Shown here: positions 1 to 12,365 of the stretch, piece after piece
Numbering within the stretch: the stretch's first letter is position 1
How the letters are laid out: every line of letters starts with the position of its first letter
Source of the DNA: Zeugodacus cucurbitae
Lineage: Eukaryota; Arthropoda; Insecta; Diptera; Tephritidae
DNA: 64,000 bases
Assembly: GCF_028554725.1 (NCBI RefSeq)
Contig: NC_071667.1
Span: forward strand, 53,561,501 to 53,625,500
Reading direction: 5' to 3'
Made by a program: the position numbers and the translations under genes
The notes under the pieces: model-generated
The model's database searches: none
Told to the model about the DNA's origin: nothing
What the model saw: the letters and a program-made list of their open reading frames with translations, nothing else

Positions 1-3000
1 TGATCCCCAGCCATCAGCCAGCAGCGCTGCGTGTCGAAAATATTGCCTCATGTGGCAACAATGTTGTCAACACGCAAATACACGCAACATTGCTGCGAGT
101 TTGATAGTCGCTTTTCTTCGCATAAATCCCCTCTTCGCTCTCACTCCACTCGCTCAACAATATTTGCGCCTGTGGCATGAAATTGTGCCACCATATTCAT
201 AAAATGCAGCAAAAGGTTGTAAAACTTTTTTACGACCGCTTTCCTTGGAATTTAGTTCGGTCACCCACACAACTTTATGGCAGCGTAAATAAACTCCGGT
301 ACACATACATACACACCCACACACTTATATAAGAAGATAGTACGCATTCTAGCGTTTATGGCAAGTTACGTTGCAATATATGGGTAATGTGGCACGTAGC
401 ACGCATAGAGAGATACGCGCCACCTTCCATGCCACAACTGTTGCCAATATTTGTAGCAAAGCGTTTACTTTCTACGTTTTCATGTTTGTATGTGTGTGTG
501 CATTGACTTTCTTTCAGCTCGACTTATTTTGAACTCGACTCGAATTTATGACTGCGTGGCAATCAGGATATTATGCTTCGCACACAAAATGTTGACTGTC
601 AAACAAATCGAAAGCAATTTCTAACCGCGCAGCCTTGTGGCATGCAACAAATATGCTGAAATAGTGATGAATGCCGGTGTGTGCGTCACCAGGTGAGACG
701 AGATGGATTTATTTTTGTCGCTTAAGCTTTTACAAAATTGAATGGCACAAACGAAAGCCAGGTTGTAAGTGCTGGCATGCCCTTAAAAGTCATGTTTGTC
801 TCTCATCCGCTCCCTTTTAAAATCGAAACTATTGGTTAAACGCATATCCGGTGTGCAAAGACGGAAGGTATTTTGCAAACTTTGTGCGAAGGATATTAAA
901 TTTTTGCAATTTATGAAAAACAGTTTGCCACACGAATGGCCCATAAAAGCGGAAGCGCACGAAATGCGTGTCTTAAAAGTGTTGTAGCTACCGTTATGGC
1001 TACGCCATCATTTTGACGAAAGCACTAAAATTGCAACGGTGTATAAAGAAAGTAGTGCCTTTTGTGGGATAAGAGTGTTTTTAAAGTGTCTTTTGCATAG
1101 CGAAAACTATTAGGTCAGACAAAAAGGTTTGGTTCATGTTAAGAACTGAGTTTTAATCCAGGAGTTCAATTAAAGTTTTCTAAAAAACCATTATTTCATT
1201 ATAAATGGAACTGAATTCGAAAAAAGGTTACTCTAATGGTTCCGAGTTGCTGAACTACATCAAGTGTTTTAAAACAAGGGGGCTTTTAAGATATACTTGA
1301 ATAACACCACTGAAATGCTCCCTTTAATCCCCAATATTGGCTATATATCTTCTAGTAACTTAAAATAAATGTTTCACTAAGGTTTCTTTTTTTCTTTCCG
1401 AATTGTCATAAACTCTGAGGACAGAGATAACTCAAGTATCTTCTCCCTCAAAACACAGTAAGAACTCGGTTCCTATCAAATCATATGAATATGCTAAAGG
1501 ACTAGAGATTTTAAATTCTTTTTAGGGACAAACCACAAATAATTCTCCAGAATGCCTCTAAGTCGACGGTATTTGAGCGAATGAAATTCCGAATCGGTTG
1601 CAGAGGTCTGACTGATGTGGGATCGGAATTCATTCGGTACACCTGAGATCATTCTAGTTAATGTCTACGAAATTGGCAATACTCAAAGTTCCGATTATCC
1701 GAAATTAGCACTGATTCTTTCTGTTGAATAGTCGAAACTCCGCTCATCAGATCTTGACATTATCCTTTATATATATAGCTGAACTAACGGTACATTTTTT
1801 AATACGTTGAAATTTGTGTTCACATGCATAAATCAACACTATTTAAGAAGAAATATATGCTATACTATATAAAGACAGGCTGGAGAATCATACGATTTAG
1901 TTAGTTAGATGGGACCCGTTATTTATGCTAAACTCAATCGAAACTGTTAAACAATTGATTCTATTATATAGTACAACATTTTGTCTTGTTTCTTTCTTCT
2001 AACTATTACTATATACTATAATTAATCGAAACTCAATTGCATGAAGATTCTATAGTTTTCTTTTAGTGAATTAGTTTTTCCTTATTCGAATTTCTATGTA
2101 TTTTTCTTCTTAGAGTATAAATCGGACTCTTATGATGTCGTTATGAAAGGATAGGAAATGGAGGTTCTTATTCTCGACAGTAGTTAAACTAGATAAATTG
2201 CTTTGCTACTCACTATATTTTAGTTCTGCCATATGGTTAATGGACTCATATATCACAAATCACTTGAACTATGAACTAACTAGATATGTGCATAAAAAAA
2301 TAATATTGATCGTCTCTATTTGAAAATAACCAAAATCGGTTTGAACCGGATCCGATTCGATGTTACAAAATTAAAACAGAACCCTCTGCTTGATAAAGCA
2401 AGTATACTATAATATAATAAATCGGTATATTGATGTATGGCGAATCTCTTGAAGAATGATCATAAGGTATGCAAACACGTCTGTTTGCTTTAAAATGAGT
2501 ATCTCAAAAGCATTCCTTTTAAATTTATCCACACACATAATTTATTAAATTTCATTGCTAATGAACTTTGGTATACAGTTGTACTATCCTAAAAGCTTCT
2601 CAGGGTAACGCAAAGTACTTGTCTCGCATTGCATTGCTACTTAATTCGAATTGCAATCGTGCCTGTGAATTCGAGTGCGGTGAGTAGGAAGTTTGGGTCA
2701 CAATTCGCTTGAACTTTGCGCATTACAATCGGCATTCTTGTGGTTTCACAGCTTACTCAATCAAAACCCTAATTTGTTATTTTACCAGCGCTTTGTTGAT
2801 TTTACTTTTGCAGCTTGTTGCGGTTTATTTTGTGTAAATGAATTGTTTAATACTATTCAAATTATTTACTTGTATACTCGTGTGAGGAAAATTACGGCAA
2901 ATTGGAGGGGAAATAAGCGAAGGCTATTAAAGTGTCGGTGGCAGTGGCAACGCCATGTTATGTGACTCGGTAAGGTGACTCGTTGTGGAAATGGGGACAT

Positions 3001-5610
3001 TTTATGGTTTGAGCAATTCGAAGTAAATTGATATGTGTATACAAGTGTAGATAACTGCATTCCGATAATTGTTTATGGGGTATGCATGCCACAAAACAAA
3101 CAAAGGGTTGATAAGCCTTTGTTGCATTCAATTGCGGTTTTTCGGAGGTAAACTTGAAGAAATTGTATAATTGATTTCTTTGGTTGCCTTATATTTGTAT
3201 ATATAAATAAAAATGTATATATGTATATTATATATACACCCTTTTTACTATTTTTACTAGAGTTGAATTTAGTTGAACGGTGATTATACTATTTGGGGAC
3301 AACAGTACTTGTTCGAATAACAATTGGTTTCATCAAAGCTTAGCAGATACTCTAGGCTTATGCGACATTTTCGTAAAAAAAAACTATTTCAAGTAACTAG
3401 GATTATTCTATAGCAATCGGAGTAAAATATTATTCAGAAGATCTTAAATCCTTTGCGAGATTTGTATCTACTGCATAATACTTACAAGATTTTATAAACC
3501 GGTTTACTCCAACTTTTCTTCAGAATAAAGTTGGTATATTTGAGCTTTTAAAGAAGCATTAAACTAACATTAAATATCTCTCACAAATGCATTATAAATA
3601 ATCTTATAAATGCACTTAAAATCCATCATACATGGGTTTCCTTAGCGTTTTCAATTGATTTCTCTTTTACTAATTCGGGATTTTTCCTGTGGTGAACCCA
3701 GATAATATAATATTAATGGAAACACTTGAGGTATCCAGGCCTTCAGTCAGTACCTGAACATAACTTTCCATCATCTTCGCTTCCTTTAAGTGCACAAACG
3801 ATCACTTGTGGAACCTGACGTCTGAGAAAATACTCAACATGGTAAATCCTTCTTACAAATATAGAACCGTCTTCATATAGGGGATAGTTGAATGGATGAA
3901 AACTATCAGTAGTGTTTCGACGTTAGCATGAGTATATCTTCCTAGTTGATTTCATAGGGAAGTATCCCCATTTCGACTACATTCATCCCAAAGATCCATC
4001 CTCTCATTTACGAAATCTAGACGATGAATCTCAACGGCAACGAGGTCTAAGAGCTATCCGTTAAGGACTTAAACGAGTAATTCATCCAGTAGTCCAGCCC
4101 AGTCGTCTACCTTGAAATTGGAAAGAAATTAATCCTGCGTGTTTGAAGAATTGCTTCCAGGTTCATCGAGATAAGCGCAACAATAGAACCTCATGCCCCA
4201 GCTCTATCAGAGCAACCCGTCTATATCAATTATAAATTGAATTTTTAATATGGTGTTATGTAATCGGGAACTACAGCTTGATTTATAATATCACCCTCTC
4301 TGCGCAGCCGCGTGTGTTAGTTAATTATTTAATGGGCATAAATATGTGCGTCTGGCGGAAGATCCCTAGTTTCAAATCAAAATGAGCACACACACATCAC
4401 AGAAAGCGGTGCGTTCTTAGACCTTGAGAGACCTCATTACGCATTTATGCGTTGCTTGTTGGCACAAACAATGCAAGTGGCACAGCAGGAGGATGTCAAA
4501 GCATAGCGAACGCACAATGCAGGCGTGTACAGCTTTAGGTGCTTTGTGTTACTACTCTGCTGTGTCATTGCCGCTGCGGCACCTGAAGGAAGTCATTCGC
4601 CAGGAAAACTATACAGCGAACGCAGCAAATGGAAACGGAAAAACGCTGCAAGCAATGACAGCTCGTAAAAATAGGTGAAGCCCTCACTGCAAGTGCAAGC
4701 GTGTGTGTGCATAAATGTGCTCATTAGCTGCAATACGAGGTACATGTAAGTGCATTTGCAACACATACACAAATAAAAAGCTGCTTATGCGGTAAAGAGT
4801 TCGCTCGTTGCAACGCATAAGCCCAGCGACGCGTATGCAAAAGTCAAGTGCAGCGCGTTGGCATTTCATTAACAATCGTAATAAAAAGATGTATGCGAGT
4901 AAAAAGAGCACAACTCAAACGCTGTGGCAGCAACATTCATCATCATTATCATCATCAACATAAAGTACAACATAAAACTACAATATAAAAGGTATAAAAA
5001 AGCGCCGTACAAATAGTGACAGTGGAAGATGCAACGCGCTGATGCTGTGTGCCACACTGTGGCTGAGGGAAGATACTTGCTGCAACATGTGAGTTTGTGT
5101 GTGCGCGTATGTTCCGCTGTATGCAAAGAGATTTTGCATTTAAATAGCTTCAGTGGAAGTGTGCACAAAGGAACAAACAGTTGTGTGCGGTAAAAATGCA
5201 CTGAGTGATCGCTGAGTAGTGTACTTTAACTAGCGAGCGCGCTCCAAGTTTCACCTCCGCCAAGGTTTTATTGATGAGAGGCAATGAGTGGCTTGTTGAT
5301 TTATAATAGAGGTGTATAAAAGTTTGGTCCAAGTTGTTCTTACCGAAGTACTTTTTGGTTAGTGCAAAGCGGTTAAAATAATTCTGAATCATATAAAAGA
5401 AGTCTTGGTAAATCTTCTAATTCTTAAAATTTTCTACCAATAATTTCCAAAAAATAATTGTGTTACCACTTTTTTGTACTGAACTTCTACTTAAATCGTT
5501 TGATCCAAACATTTTGTAGTGGATGGCTTATTATTCTATATACAGTACAGTACAGAAATAATTTGAAAACGAAATAGGTCTTGAAATAAAAGTCGTTGCT
5601 TTTAGAGAAA
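1..5610. other. Non-coding DNA, no gene recognised
   Basis: All open frames here are short and have no recognisable protein features. The sequence is mostly AT-rich with a slightly more GC-balanced stretch at 1-1000 and at 4300-5250. A TA/TATG-rich simple stretch lies at 3190-3240. The part from 3700 to 4250 has a more even base composition and looks like it could be an old decayed transposon, but I could not find any motif to prove it. This is most likely intergenic or intronic DNA. Confidence 0.6.
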
Positions 5611-5615
5611 TCAAA

Positions 5616-5885
5616 ATGCCGAACCAATATGGTGGACATTTTAAAAATCGCCATATAGCATTCACGCTTTTGAATTTTGAGAAAACCGACAACGGATTCG
5701 TAATTAGCGGCCCCGGAAACCCCCGAGAAAACAGTTTCGAGCGATTCCGATACATTTTTCATAATAACATCAGCCATATTGAATCCGACATTTTGAATCA
5801 GCAACCCCGAACAATCCCGAGTAGCGAGTTTCCAGCGAATCCGATGAAGTTTTAAAAACGTTATCCGCCATACTGGTTTTCTGAG
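5616..5885 (+). repeat. Degenerate tandem 'CCATAT...CCGACATTTTGAA' repeat
   Basis: The segment contains at least two related, diverged units. The motif CCATA recurs at 5651, 5774 and 5868, so the units are about 123 and 94 bases long. Each contains a form of 'CATTTTGAAT', then 'GGATTCGTAAT..GC..CCCC', a 'CCCGAG' block and 'GCGA(T/A)TCCGAT'. The second unit seems shortened. The overlapping long minus-strand frame at 5487-6035 is explained by this repeat and is not a gene. From memory, similar 'gccatattggatccgccatttt' sequences are common interspersed repeats in insects; family identity was not checked. Confidence 0.55.
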
Positions 5886-7655
5886 TTTATGTCTCAAGTT
5901 CCTTAGACTTTGGACCATAATCACGAACCTAAACAGAGGTAGTATTAGGTATACTTTGCGCTTTAACAAATTACTGGGGGACTTTTCAAATAAGAGTAAG
6001 AGAACTGAGTGTTTGGTTGGTACAAATTTTACCAACTATGCGCTAGCTTAGCCGCACTTAATCCTGACACCGACTTCTCACTTTCAACCACTATCTAGGG
6101 CGGCTTATCACCATCCAGTATATTTTTTCGGTGATTTTGCACTAAGCTTTCTCAACCTAAGATGAATCTGAATCTGATGAATTTTTAAGAATTAGTTCCA
6201 TATTAAATTATTATATTTTTTTTCACGTGACTGTATGTGATCATACGACTATTGCAGTGCTGAGGGAATTCTTTAGATATTGCACGGAAATAAATCAAAA
6301 TGCAATTTGTCGCTATGTGGCAAGTAAGGAATTTTTCATTTAGATAACCGCAGCACGCTGTGTTTGTGAATGTGTGAGTGCTGTGCACTTGAAGGCAGGA
6401 AGAAGCGTGAAGCCAACGCGCGCGGAAGTGTATGCCATACAACCATATGCTCTGTGGCAGCAGTTCACCCAGGGTGCTTGGCCATCAACGAATGACACAT
6501 CACATGCTGATGATTTCGCTGCCGCCGCTGATGTGGCAGACAATTGGACGAATGTGCAAGTGAATGGCTGGGCACAAAGGAAGGGCTGGACGCTGGAATA
6601 GTGACGGCATGTTGCTGCAACACCAGGCAGTCGGACACAGTATGAGCACAGCAATTGGTGAGAAGCTGAAAAAAGGCAGCGCTTGTCATAGACACTTGTA
6701 CGTACTGCGAATGACACGTGAGCGAATCGTAAATAATTTATTATCTACAGAAATAATTGCGATATTCACGACATGCTGCCAGCAATAAAAATAAAAAGCA
6801 ATCACAACAACAAACATAAACAAATGCAATAAAAATATTGAAGTGGCAGAACCTTTGTGCAGCCTCGAGTCACACTAAGCTTTGGATTTATTTTTTTTTT
6901 TAAATTACATAGATGACTTGGTGTATTTACATACCTAATCAAGTGTAATCAAAGTAATTAAGCGTAATGAAAAAAATATTATTATTTTTAACAAACCACT
7001 ATTAAATGCCATTAGAAATGGTGGTGATAAACTTAAAGTCACTTTAAAGCCATTAGCTCAAGTGCCTGTCACACCTTGCTGCCAATCTATCTCAAACACA
7101 TTAGCTATAACGGTGCATTCTCTAATGTGTTGCATTCATCAGGCTTGCCACGTAGCTGCTGCTGCATTGTGAACTTGTTGACATGCCTTATGCATCTTAC
7201 GGAAATCTATTGAAAGTGAAGTGGCCACACACTCAAACTCACAAAATATGCTCAGTATCTCAGTATCCGCAATTGGGTTAAGCAAACATATTAACTTGAG
7301 ATACTGCATCTACTCAAGAAAGCGCAGCCATTGCTGGGTAAGAAGAATTTCTTTTGGAAAATTGTGTATTTTGAGAAGAGAAAATATAGCGAAAATTGCC
7401 CAAGGAAAAGTTGACGCAAAATAAGCAAGAAAATTGTGTGCAGAAGAAATAATAAAAATTTAAAATTTTCTTGTTGCCGATATACAGTATACGAAGAGCT
7501 GCCATTTTAAGTGAGAAGAGAGTAAAAGTGGTTAAATTTTAAAAGAAAACTTTAAATTGCTTTAATATGAAATAATTAGCGTAATCTGAGGGAAATTGAA
7601 GAATTCGATATTCAATTCAATTATTATTGTAAAATTGAAACATTTCATGCTAAAT
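5886..7655. other. Non-coding DNA, no gene recognised
   Basis: Only short overlapping frames on both strands are present, none with a recognisable domain. The part at 6370-6720 is more GC-rich and open on both strands, but its frames start from non-ATG codons or overlap each other. It is probably unique intergenic or intronic DNA. Confidence 0.55.
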
Positions 7656-7659
7656 TTGG

Positions 7660-7880
7660 ACAAGGACCAAACTCTACTAGGCCGTCATCATTATTGTGCA
7701 GAAGCGTGGACGATGTCAACATTCGATGAAACGGCACTACGGTTTTCGAGAAAAAGGTTTGATGAAACGATTAGCTGTATAAGTTATTCGCCGACAAACT
7801 GCCAAAAGAAGGAATGAATGGCTCACTGTTGTGGACTCGGCTATAATCGCGTAAGCGGTGTCTACACCAGTCTCTAAGAA
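7660..7880 (+). mobile_element. RTE-type non-LTR retrotransposon, 3' end remnant with internal deletion
   Basis: The plus strand encodes pieces of the C-terminal region of an RTE-clade reverse transcriptase polyprotein. First comes 'CAEAWTMSTFDETAL' (about 7693-7740). Next, after a frame change, comes 'RQTAKRRNEWLTVVDSAIIA' ending at a TAA near 7850. The same landmarks occur in the remnant at 17.2-18.4 kb on the opposite strand. There, 'STSDETALGVFERK' and 'NWRQTVKWRNAWRAVVDSA' are separated by roughly 285 bases, whereas here the gap is only about 50 bases. This copy has therefore lost about 240 internal bases. The trailing 'AAGAAGAA' after the stop also matches the other copy. It is a dead fragment. 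Confidence 0.7.
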
Positions 7881-7884
7881 GAAT

Positions 7885-10048
7885 ACATTCGACTTTGAAA
7901 AAATCACATCAAACCTAAGCAACTACGGCTTCGTGTGGTCTCCTTAAAAGCCGAATGAGGATTTCAAATTCTTCTCAAATAACCGCATAAAGAAATCGGA
8001 GGAGTCAAATCCGGAGACTTGGGAACTTTTGTTGCATAAACTGAATATGTTGATTCGAAGCGGACCGCAATCTTTTTAAAATTGCTGTGACACTCAAGGT
8101 ATTTTCAATCCATTGGCGTCAGACATAATGAGAGCCACTTAAGTCCACTACTCAAATACAGTATATAGGAAAGTATATGGAGATCTTGAGTATTTTTATG
8201 TAAGGAGTTCGAATATACTTCCCTTCGAAATTTAAAAAATCACATTCGGGAAGCTAGAAACTTCAAATTTAAACTCATTCTAGCACCAGCCTTCCGTTTC
8301 TTAGTTGCCACACATTGTCAAACTTAAAGAAATAACAACAAAATCAACTGAAACACGCACAAAACAACAACAACGCATGAGCTTAAAACCACTACTAAGT
8401 GCAAACAGTTGGAAGAAAACCAACTAAAATCAGCAGGAAAGCTCTTAAGCATGCGAGCGGATTTGAAGTAATAGCAAAACAACAACAATGACAACAGCAG
8501 CCACAACGGCTCATAAAATCGCAAAGTGACGTGAATCTAGCAGGCATAAAGTGACGCTGCAGAAATATAGTGGCAACAAGAGTCAAACACAGCAGCGAAC
8601 AACACAAACTGAAGGCTACGCATAGCTACCAATCTGCTGGCCACAGTGCAACCACCGGCAGCCATAATAGCAATAGCAACGACAACAAGCAACCGCTCGG
8701 ATATTGCTACTTTATTAGATGCGTTGAGTAAAAGCAGCGACTGAATAAGATTAATGAGGCTGCTTAAAAGGCTGCGGATAGTTTATCATTCTCTCGCTTA
8801 AGCAGCAACAACAACAACAGCAGCGCATAACAACAATAAGTACAATAGCGAGTAATAACGATGAGCAACAAGCAATATCTATGAGGTGGCAGCTGCCGCT
8901 AGTATGCCACATTGCCGCATCGTTTTGTGGCATGCCGTCTGGTGGTGGCACTGACAGTGATGTGGTGGGGTCCCCTGCTGTCAGGTTGGCAAGGACCCAC
9001 TAAGTCACCAAGGTGTGTTCTGCTGTATGGCGTTGTGTTGTTGTGGTGGCCGCCGGCAGTGTCTCTGCTGTTGGTGGCGCAACTTATTAAGACAAAATGC
9101 GCCATAAAGCTCTGTAGAGACGCTGATGAGTTCTGAGAAAGCTAATAATGGCAGCGGTAATAACGAGATAAAGATGAAAATATGTATACGAAAAATCTGC
9201 TCAAATACATACGAATATGTTATATGGTTGCTTAGAGACAAAGGTAGACTCTTTGTTCTTTAAAAATTCCTTGCTGAAATTGAAATTAATAAGAATGGGA
9301 TGGGTATCCAGCTTTATTTCAAGAGCAGTTGGTTCACATTTTATAGACCAAAGCTATAGCTATTTAATAGCCAAATTTCCTTAAAAATCAAAATGTTTTT
9401 TGGGAACTATTTTGATCTTTTAAGACCATATATGTCTCAACTAATAAATACAGAACACATCTAATTTGAGGAGTAGCAATATAAAGTTTAAAATAGGCTC
9501 TCGATAAATCAATCTTAAGGGTCAGCTATAAAAATGTAAATATTTTTATAAATTGGATGATTTGTTCATATACATGTGATCATTTATATTTCATTGATTT
9601 TTTTTTGTTGGTTAGTACCTTGAAAAAAAAAGAGAACCTGACGAGTAGTTAGAATTATCTCAACTATATTCTAGCTCCCTTGCCAGAATACAACCCCTCG
9701 AAGTCTTGTTGAGAATATTTTCGAATTTAGCACTATACTAACCAGTACTGTCTCTATCGTCTAAAGCTTCCTACTATGTATTCGCTGACTGTGTTTTCGA
9801 TATTTGAACTAGTATCTCGATTTCGGTAAACCAGGATATTCGTTTTAAAGTCGTCTGTGTTCATAAAAAATTCTTTAAATGAACAACAAAAGAAATTTTA
9901 TTGGCAGAGTGAACATTTGGAATATCAAATTTGAGGTTATGGATGTTTCCAGCACATATAATGTCATTTGCCTTTACAAATCATGCGGTCTATTCTGGAC
10001 TATTTAAAATCACATATACCAGTAGACCGACGTTTTTAAATATGTAAA
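7885..10048. other. Non-coding DNA; CAA/CAG-rich block at 8320-8900
   Basis: The interval 8320-8900 is rich in CAA, CAG and AACAAC trinucleotides with a higher GC content. The part at 8880-9130 is GC-rich and open on both strands, but no frame resembles a known protein. Sequences on either side are AT-rich. Such CAA/CAG tracts are common in fly introns and untranslated regions. Confidence 0.5.
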
Positions 10049-10605
10049 GGGTTTCTCAATAGGGACGCTACAAAAGTAGACCGATAGGGACAGCAAATTA
10101 CGTCATATTTTTCCCGCTCTTTTGACATTTCTCTCCAGCAAAATTTACCATTTCTTCATGGAAATCGAATCGAAAATATTAAAATTGACTGCCGAAATTC
10201 TGAGTCAGTGGCCTCAACTTTAAGAGCGCTACGTCCAATTTAAGATGAGGCTCATTTCTGGCTGAATGGCTTCGTCAATAAGCAAAATATGCGTTATTGG
10301 TTAAGCAGCAATCCACACGTACTCCATGAGTCACCTTTGCATCCCGAAAAAATTACCGTTTGGTGCGGTTTATGGGCCGGCGATATCATTGGTCCGTACT
10401 TCTTCCATGATGATCAAGACCGGCACGTTACTGTGAATGGGAATCGCTACAGCTCAATTATAACCAAATATTTGTGGCCCGAATTTGATGATATGGACTT
10501 GGACAATGTATGTCCAAAAGGACGGCGCCACAAGCCACACAGAGAATGTCACAATCGATCAAAACGAAGTTTGAGGAATGTGTTAACTCACGAAATTGGC
10601 ATTTT
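10049..10605 (+). mobile_element. Mariner/Tc1-type transposon fossil, internally deleted
   Basis: A TIR-like 5' start 'GGGTTTCTCAATAGGGACGC' begins at 10049. An ATG at 10158 opens the N-terminal DNA-binding region (MEIESKIL...). A one-base frame shift follows, and the next frame reads 'RNSESVASTLRALRPI', then joins directly to 'DEAHFWLNGFVNKQN'. The linker between the helix-turn-helix region and the first catalytic aspartate is thus deleted. Downstream are 'HPEKITVWCGLWAGDIIGPYFF' in two halves and 'VTVNGNRY'. In a shifted frame comes 'QKDGATSHT', holding the second catalytic aspartate. The similarity stops near 'KFEECVNSRNW' with no third aspartate and no right TIR. It is a non-functional relic, more diverged than the 11.4-kb copy and from a different subfamily. 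Confidence 0.8.
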
Positions 10606-11413
10606 TTTTAGTAAAACAACTGGATATAGTTTATATACATTTTATATAATTTTGTAAGGTATTTCTAAACTAAAACACAAAAATACCTCAAATTATCTTT
10701 AATAATTTAAGTTTACTTAGGCTACTTTGCCTTATTGCCCACAAATTATTTAAACAAAAATTAACAATAGCATACTTAACATAACTACCAAAATCAATCG
10801 CTTAAATACAGAAATACAAAATCGCCCCAGAAAATGATTAACAAAAGTAAAACGGCAAAAATTGCGCCAAAAATTTTGCGAAACTAGAAAAACACTACAT
10901 TTTCCCGATTTTCAATTAAGCCACCCACTAACACAAGTCTAACAAACAGTAAATATGCCACAAGCGCAGAATACTGCCACAAAACGCGCGGACGAGAGTT
11001 GTTATTGTCGATTGCTTCCTGCTGCAGTTCATGCAACACTACTAGGTGCGGGCGAAATGAGGGCGCCGAAACGCGCTGCTACACTGACACGATATTTATC
11101 GCCAGCAAATTACAAGCATTACTTGCGGCTACAATGCTGCCGCATGCATCATTTGCCCACATGAGCGTGAATATGGAGCTCAAATACTTATATATGTTTG
11201 TATATGATTCCATGTGTTCATTTATATATGTATATCTGTCTGTCTACTAGTTCTGTTTGTGAGAGTGTGTTTGCGCGCACTCACCTGCCATCATGCCCAA
11301 TTGCCGCTGTATCCTTGAGCGATTACCGTGCGCCCCACTTGCCACATTGCCGACTAGTTGCCGCAGCCACACTGTACTCATACAAATATATGCTTAATTA
11401 TTGCACACAACTG
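10606..11413. other. Non-coding spacer between two mariner elements
   Basis: An AT-rich half (10606-10950) is followed by a more GC-balanced half (10950-11400) with short overlapping open frames that have no recognisable features. Nothing else is seen. Confidence 0.5.
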
Positions 11414-11428
11414 TACATATGGAAGTAT
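11414..11428 (+). repeat. 15-bp direct repeat left of the mariner insertion
   Basis: TACATATGGAAGTAT here is repeated exactly at 12366-12380, immediately right of the transposon. The left copy is followed by TG and then the TA at 11431-11432 next to the element. Removing the element and one TA leaves a head-to-tail duplication of about 17 bases. The element therefore seems to have inserted at a TA inside a pre-existing small tandem repeat. Confidence 0.75.
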
Positions 11429-11432
11429 TGTA

Positions 11433-12365
11433 AAGGGTGATTTTTTAAGAGCTTGATAACTTTTTTAAAAAAAAAAACGCATAAAATTTGCAAAATCTCA
11501 TCGGTTCTTTATTTGAAACGTTAGATTGGTTCATGACATTTACTTTTTGAAGATAATTTCATTTAAATGTTGACCGCGGCTGCGTCTTAGGTGGTCCATT
11601 CGGAAAGTCCAATTTTGGGCAACTTTTTCGAGCATTTCGGCCGGAATAGCCCGAATTTCTTCGGAAATGTTGTCTTCCAAAGCTGGAATAGTTGCTGGCT
11701 TATTTCTGTAGGCTTTAGACTTGACGTAGCCCCACAAAAAATAGTCTAAAGGCGTTAAATCGCATGATCTTGGTGGCCAACTTACGGGTCCATTTCTTGA
11801 GATGAATTGTTCTCCGAAGTTTTCCCTCAAAATGGCCATAGAATCGCGAGCTGTGTGGCATGTAGCGCCATCTTGTTGAAACCACATGTCAACCAAGTTC
11901 AGTTCTTCCATTTTTGGCAACAAAAAGTTTGTTAGCATCGAACGATAGCGATCGCCATTCACCGTAACGTTGCGTCCAACAGCATCTTTGAAAAAATACG
12001 GTCCAATGATTCCACCAGCGTACAAACCACACCAAACAGTGCATTTTTCGGGATGCATGGGCAGTTCTTGAACGGCTTCTGGTTGCTCTTCACCCCAAAT
12101 GCGGCAATTTTGCTTATTTACGTAGCCATTCAACCAGAAATGAGCCTCATCGCTGAACAAAATTTGTCGATAAAAACATTTCGAACCGAACACTGATTTT
12201 GGTAATAAAATTCAATGATTTGCAAGCGTTGCTCGTTAGTAAGTCTATTCATGATGAAATGTCAAAGCATACTGAGCATCTTTCTCTTTGACACCATGTC
12301 TGAAATCCCACGTGATCTGTCAAATACTAATGCATGAAAATCCTAACCTCAAAAAAATCACCCGT
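11433..12365 (-). mobile_element. Mariner/Tc1-type transposon (IS630 superfamily), TIR to TIR, internally deleted
   Basis: The element is 933 bases long and flanked by TA on both sides (11431-11432 and 12366-12367), the expected target duplication for this superfamily. Its ends form an inverted repeat: AAGGGTGATTTTTT on the left, and on the right AAAAAAATCACCC followed by GT. It encodes, on the minus strand, the catalytic part of a DDE/D transposase, plus an N-terminal fragment in a different reading frame. A second, very similar copy lies at 42.74 kb. The near identity between the two suggests recent movement. This copy cannot make a full transposase because the region between the DNA-binding domain and the catalytic core is missing, but its intact ends could still be mobilised in trans. 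Confidence 0.9.
11540..12193 (-). pseudogene. Mariner-type transposase, catalytic domain only
   Basis: The frame gives about 217 residues from a GTG-like position, not a true start. Visible landmarks are 'FYRQILFSDEAHFWLNGYVN' with the first catalytic Asp, 'HPEKCTVWCGLYAGGIIGPY', 'NVTVNGDRYRSML', 'WFQQDGATCHTA' with the second Asp, and 'SWPPRSCDLTPLDYFLWGYV' with the third. I count 36 residues between the second and third Asp. The C-terminus 'RMDHLRRSRGQHLNEIIFKK' is complete. The usual transposase is about 340 residues, so the N-terminal third is missing here. A remnant of it (starting MNRLTNEQRLQIIEFYYQNQ) begins at the ATG at 12252-12250 and runs out of frame into this domain. All three acidic residues are retained, but the protein is not functional as a whole. 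Confidence 0.88.

Noticed and set aside
5487..6035. Minus-strand open frame of 182 residues
   Set aside because: It covers a non-coding repeat with visible tandem structure, and the translation has no family signature.
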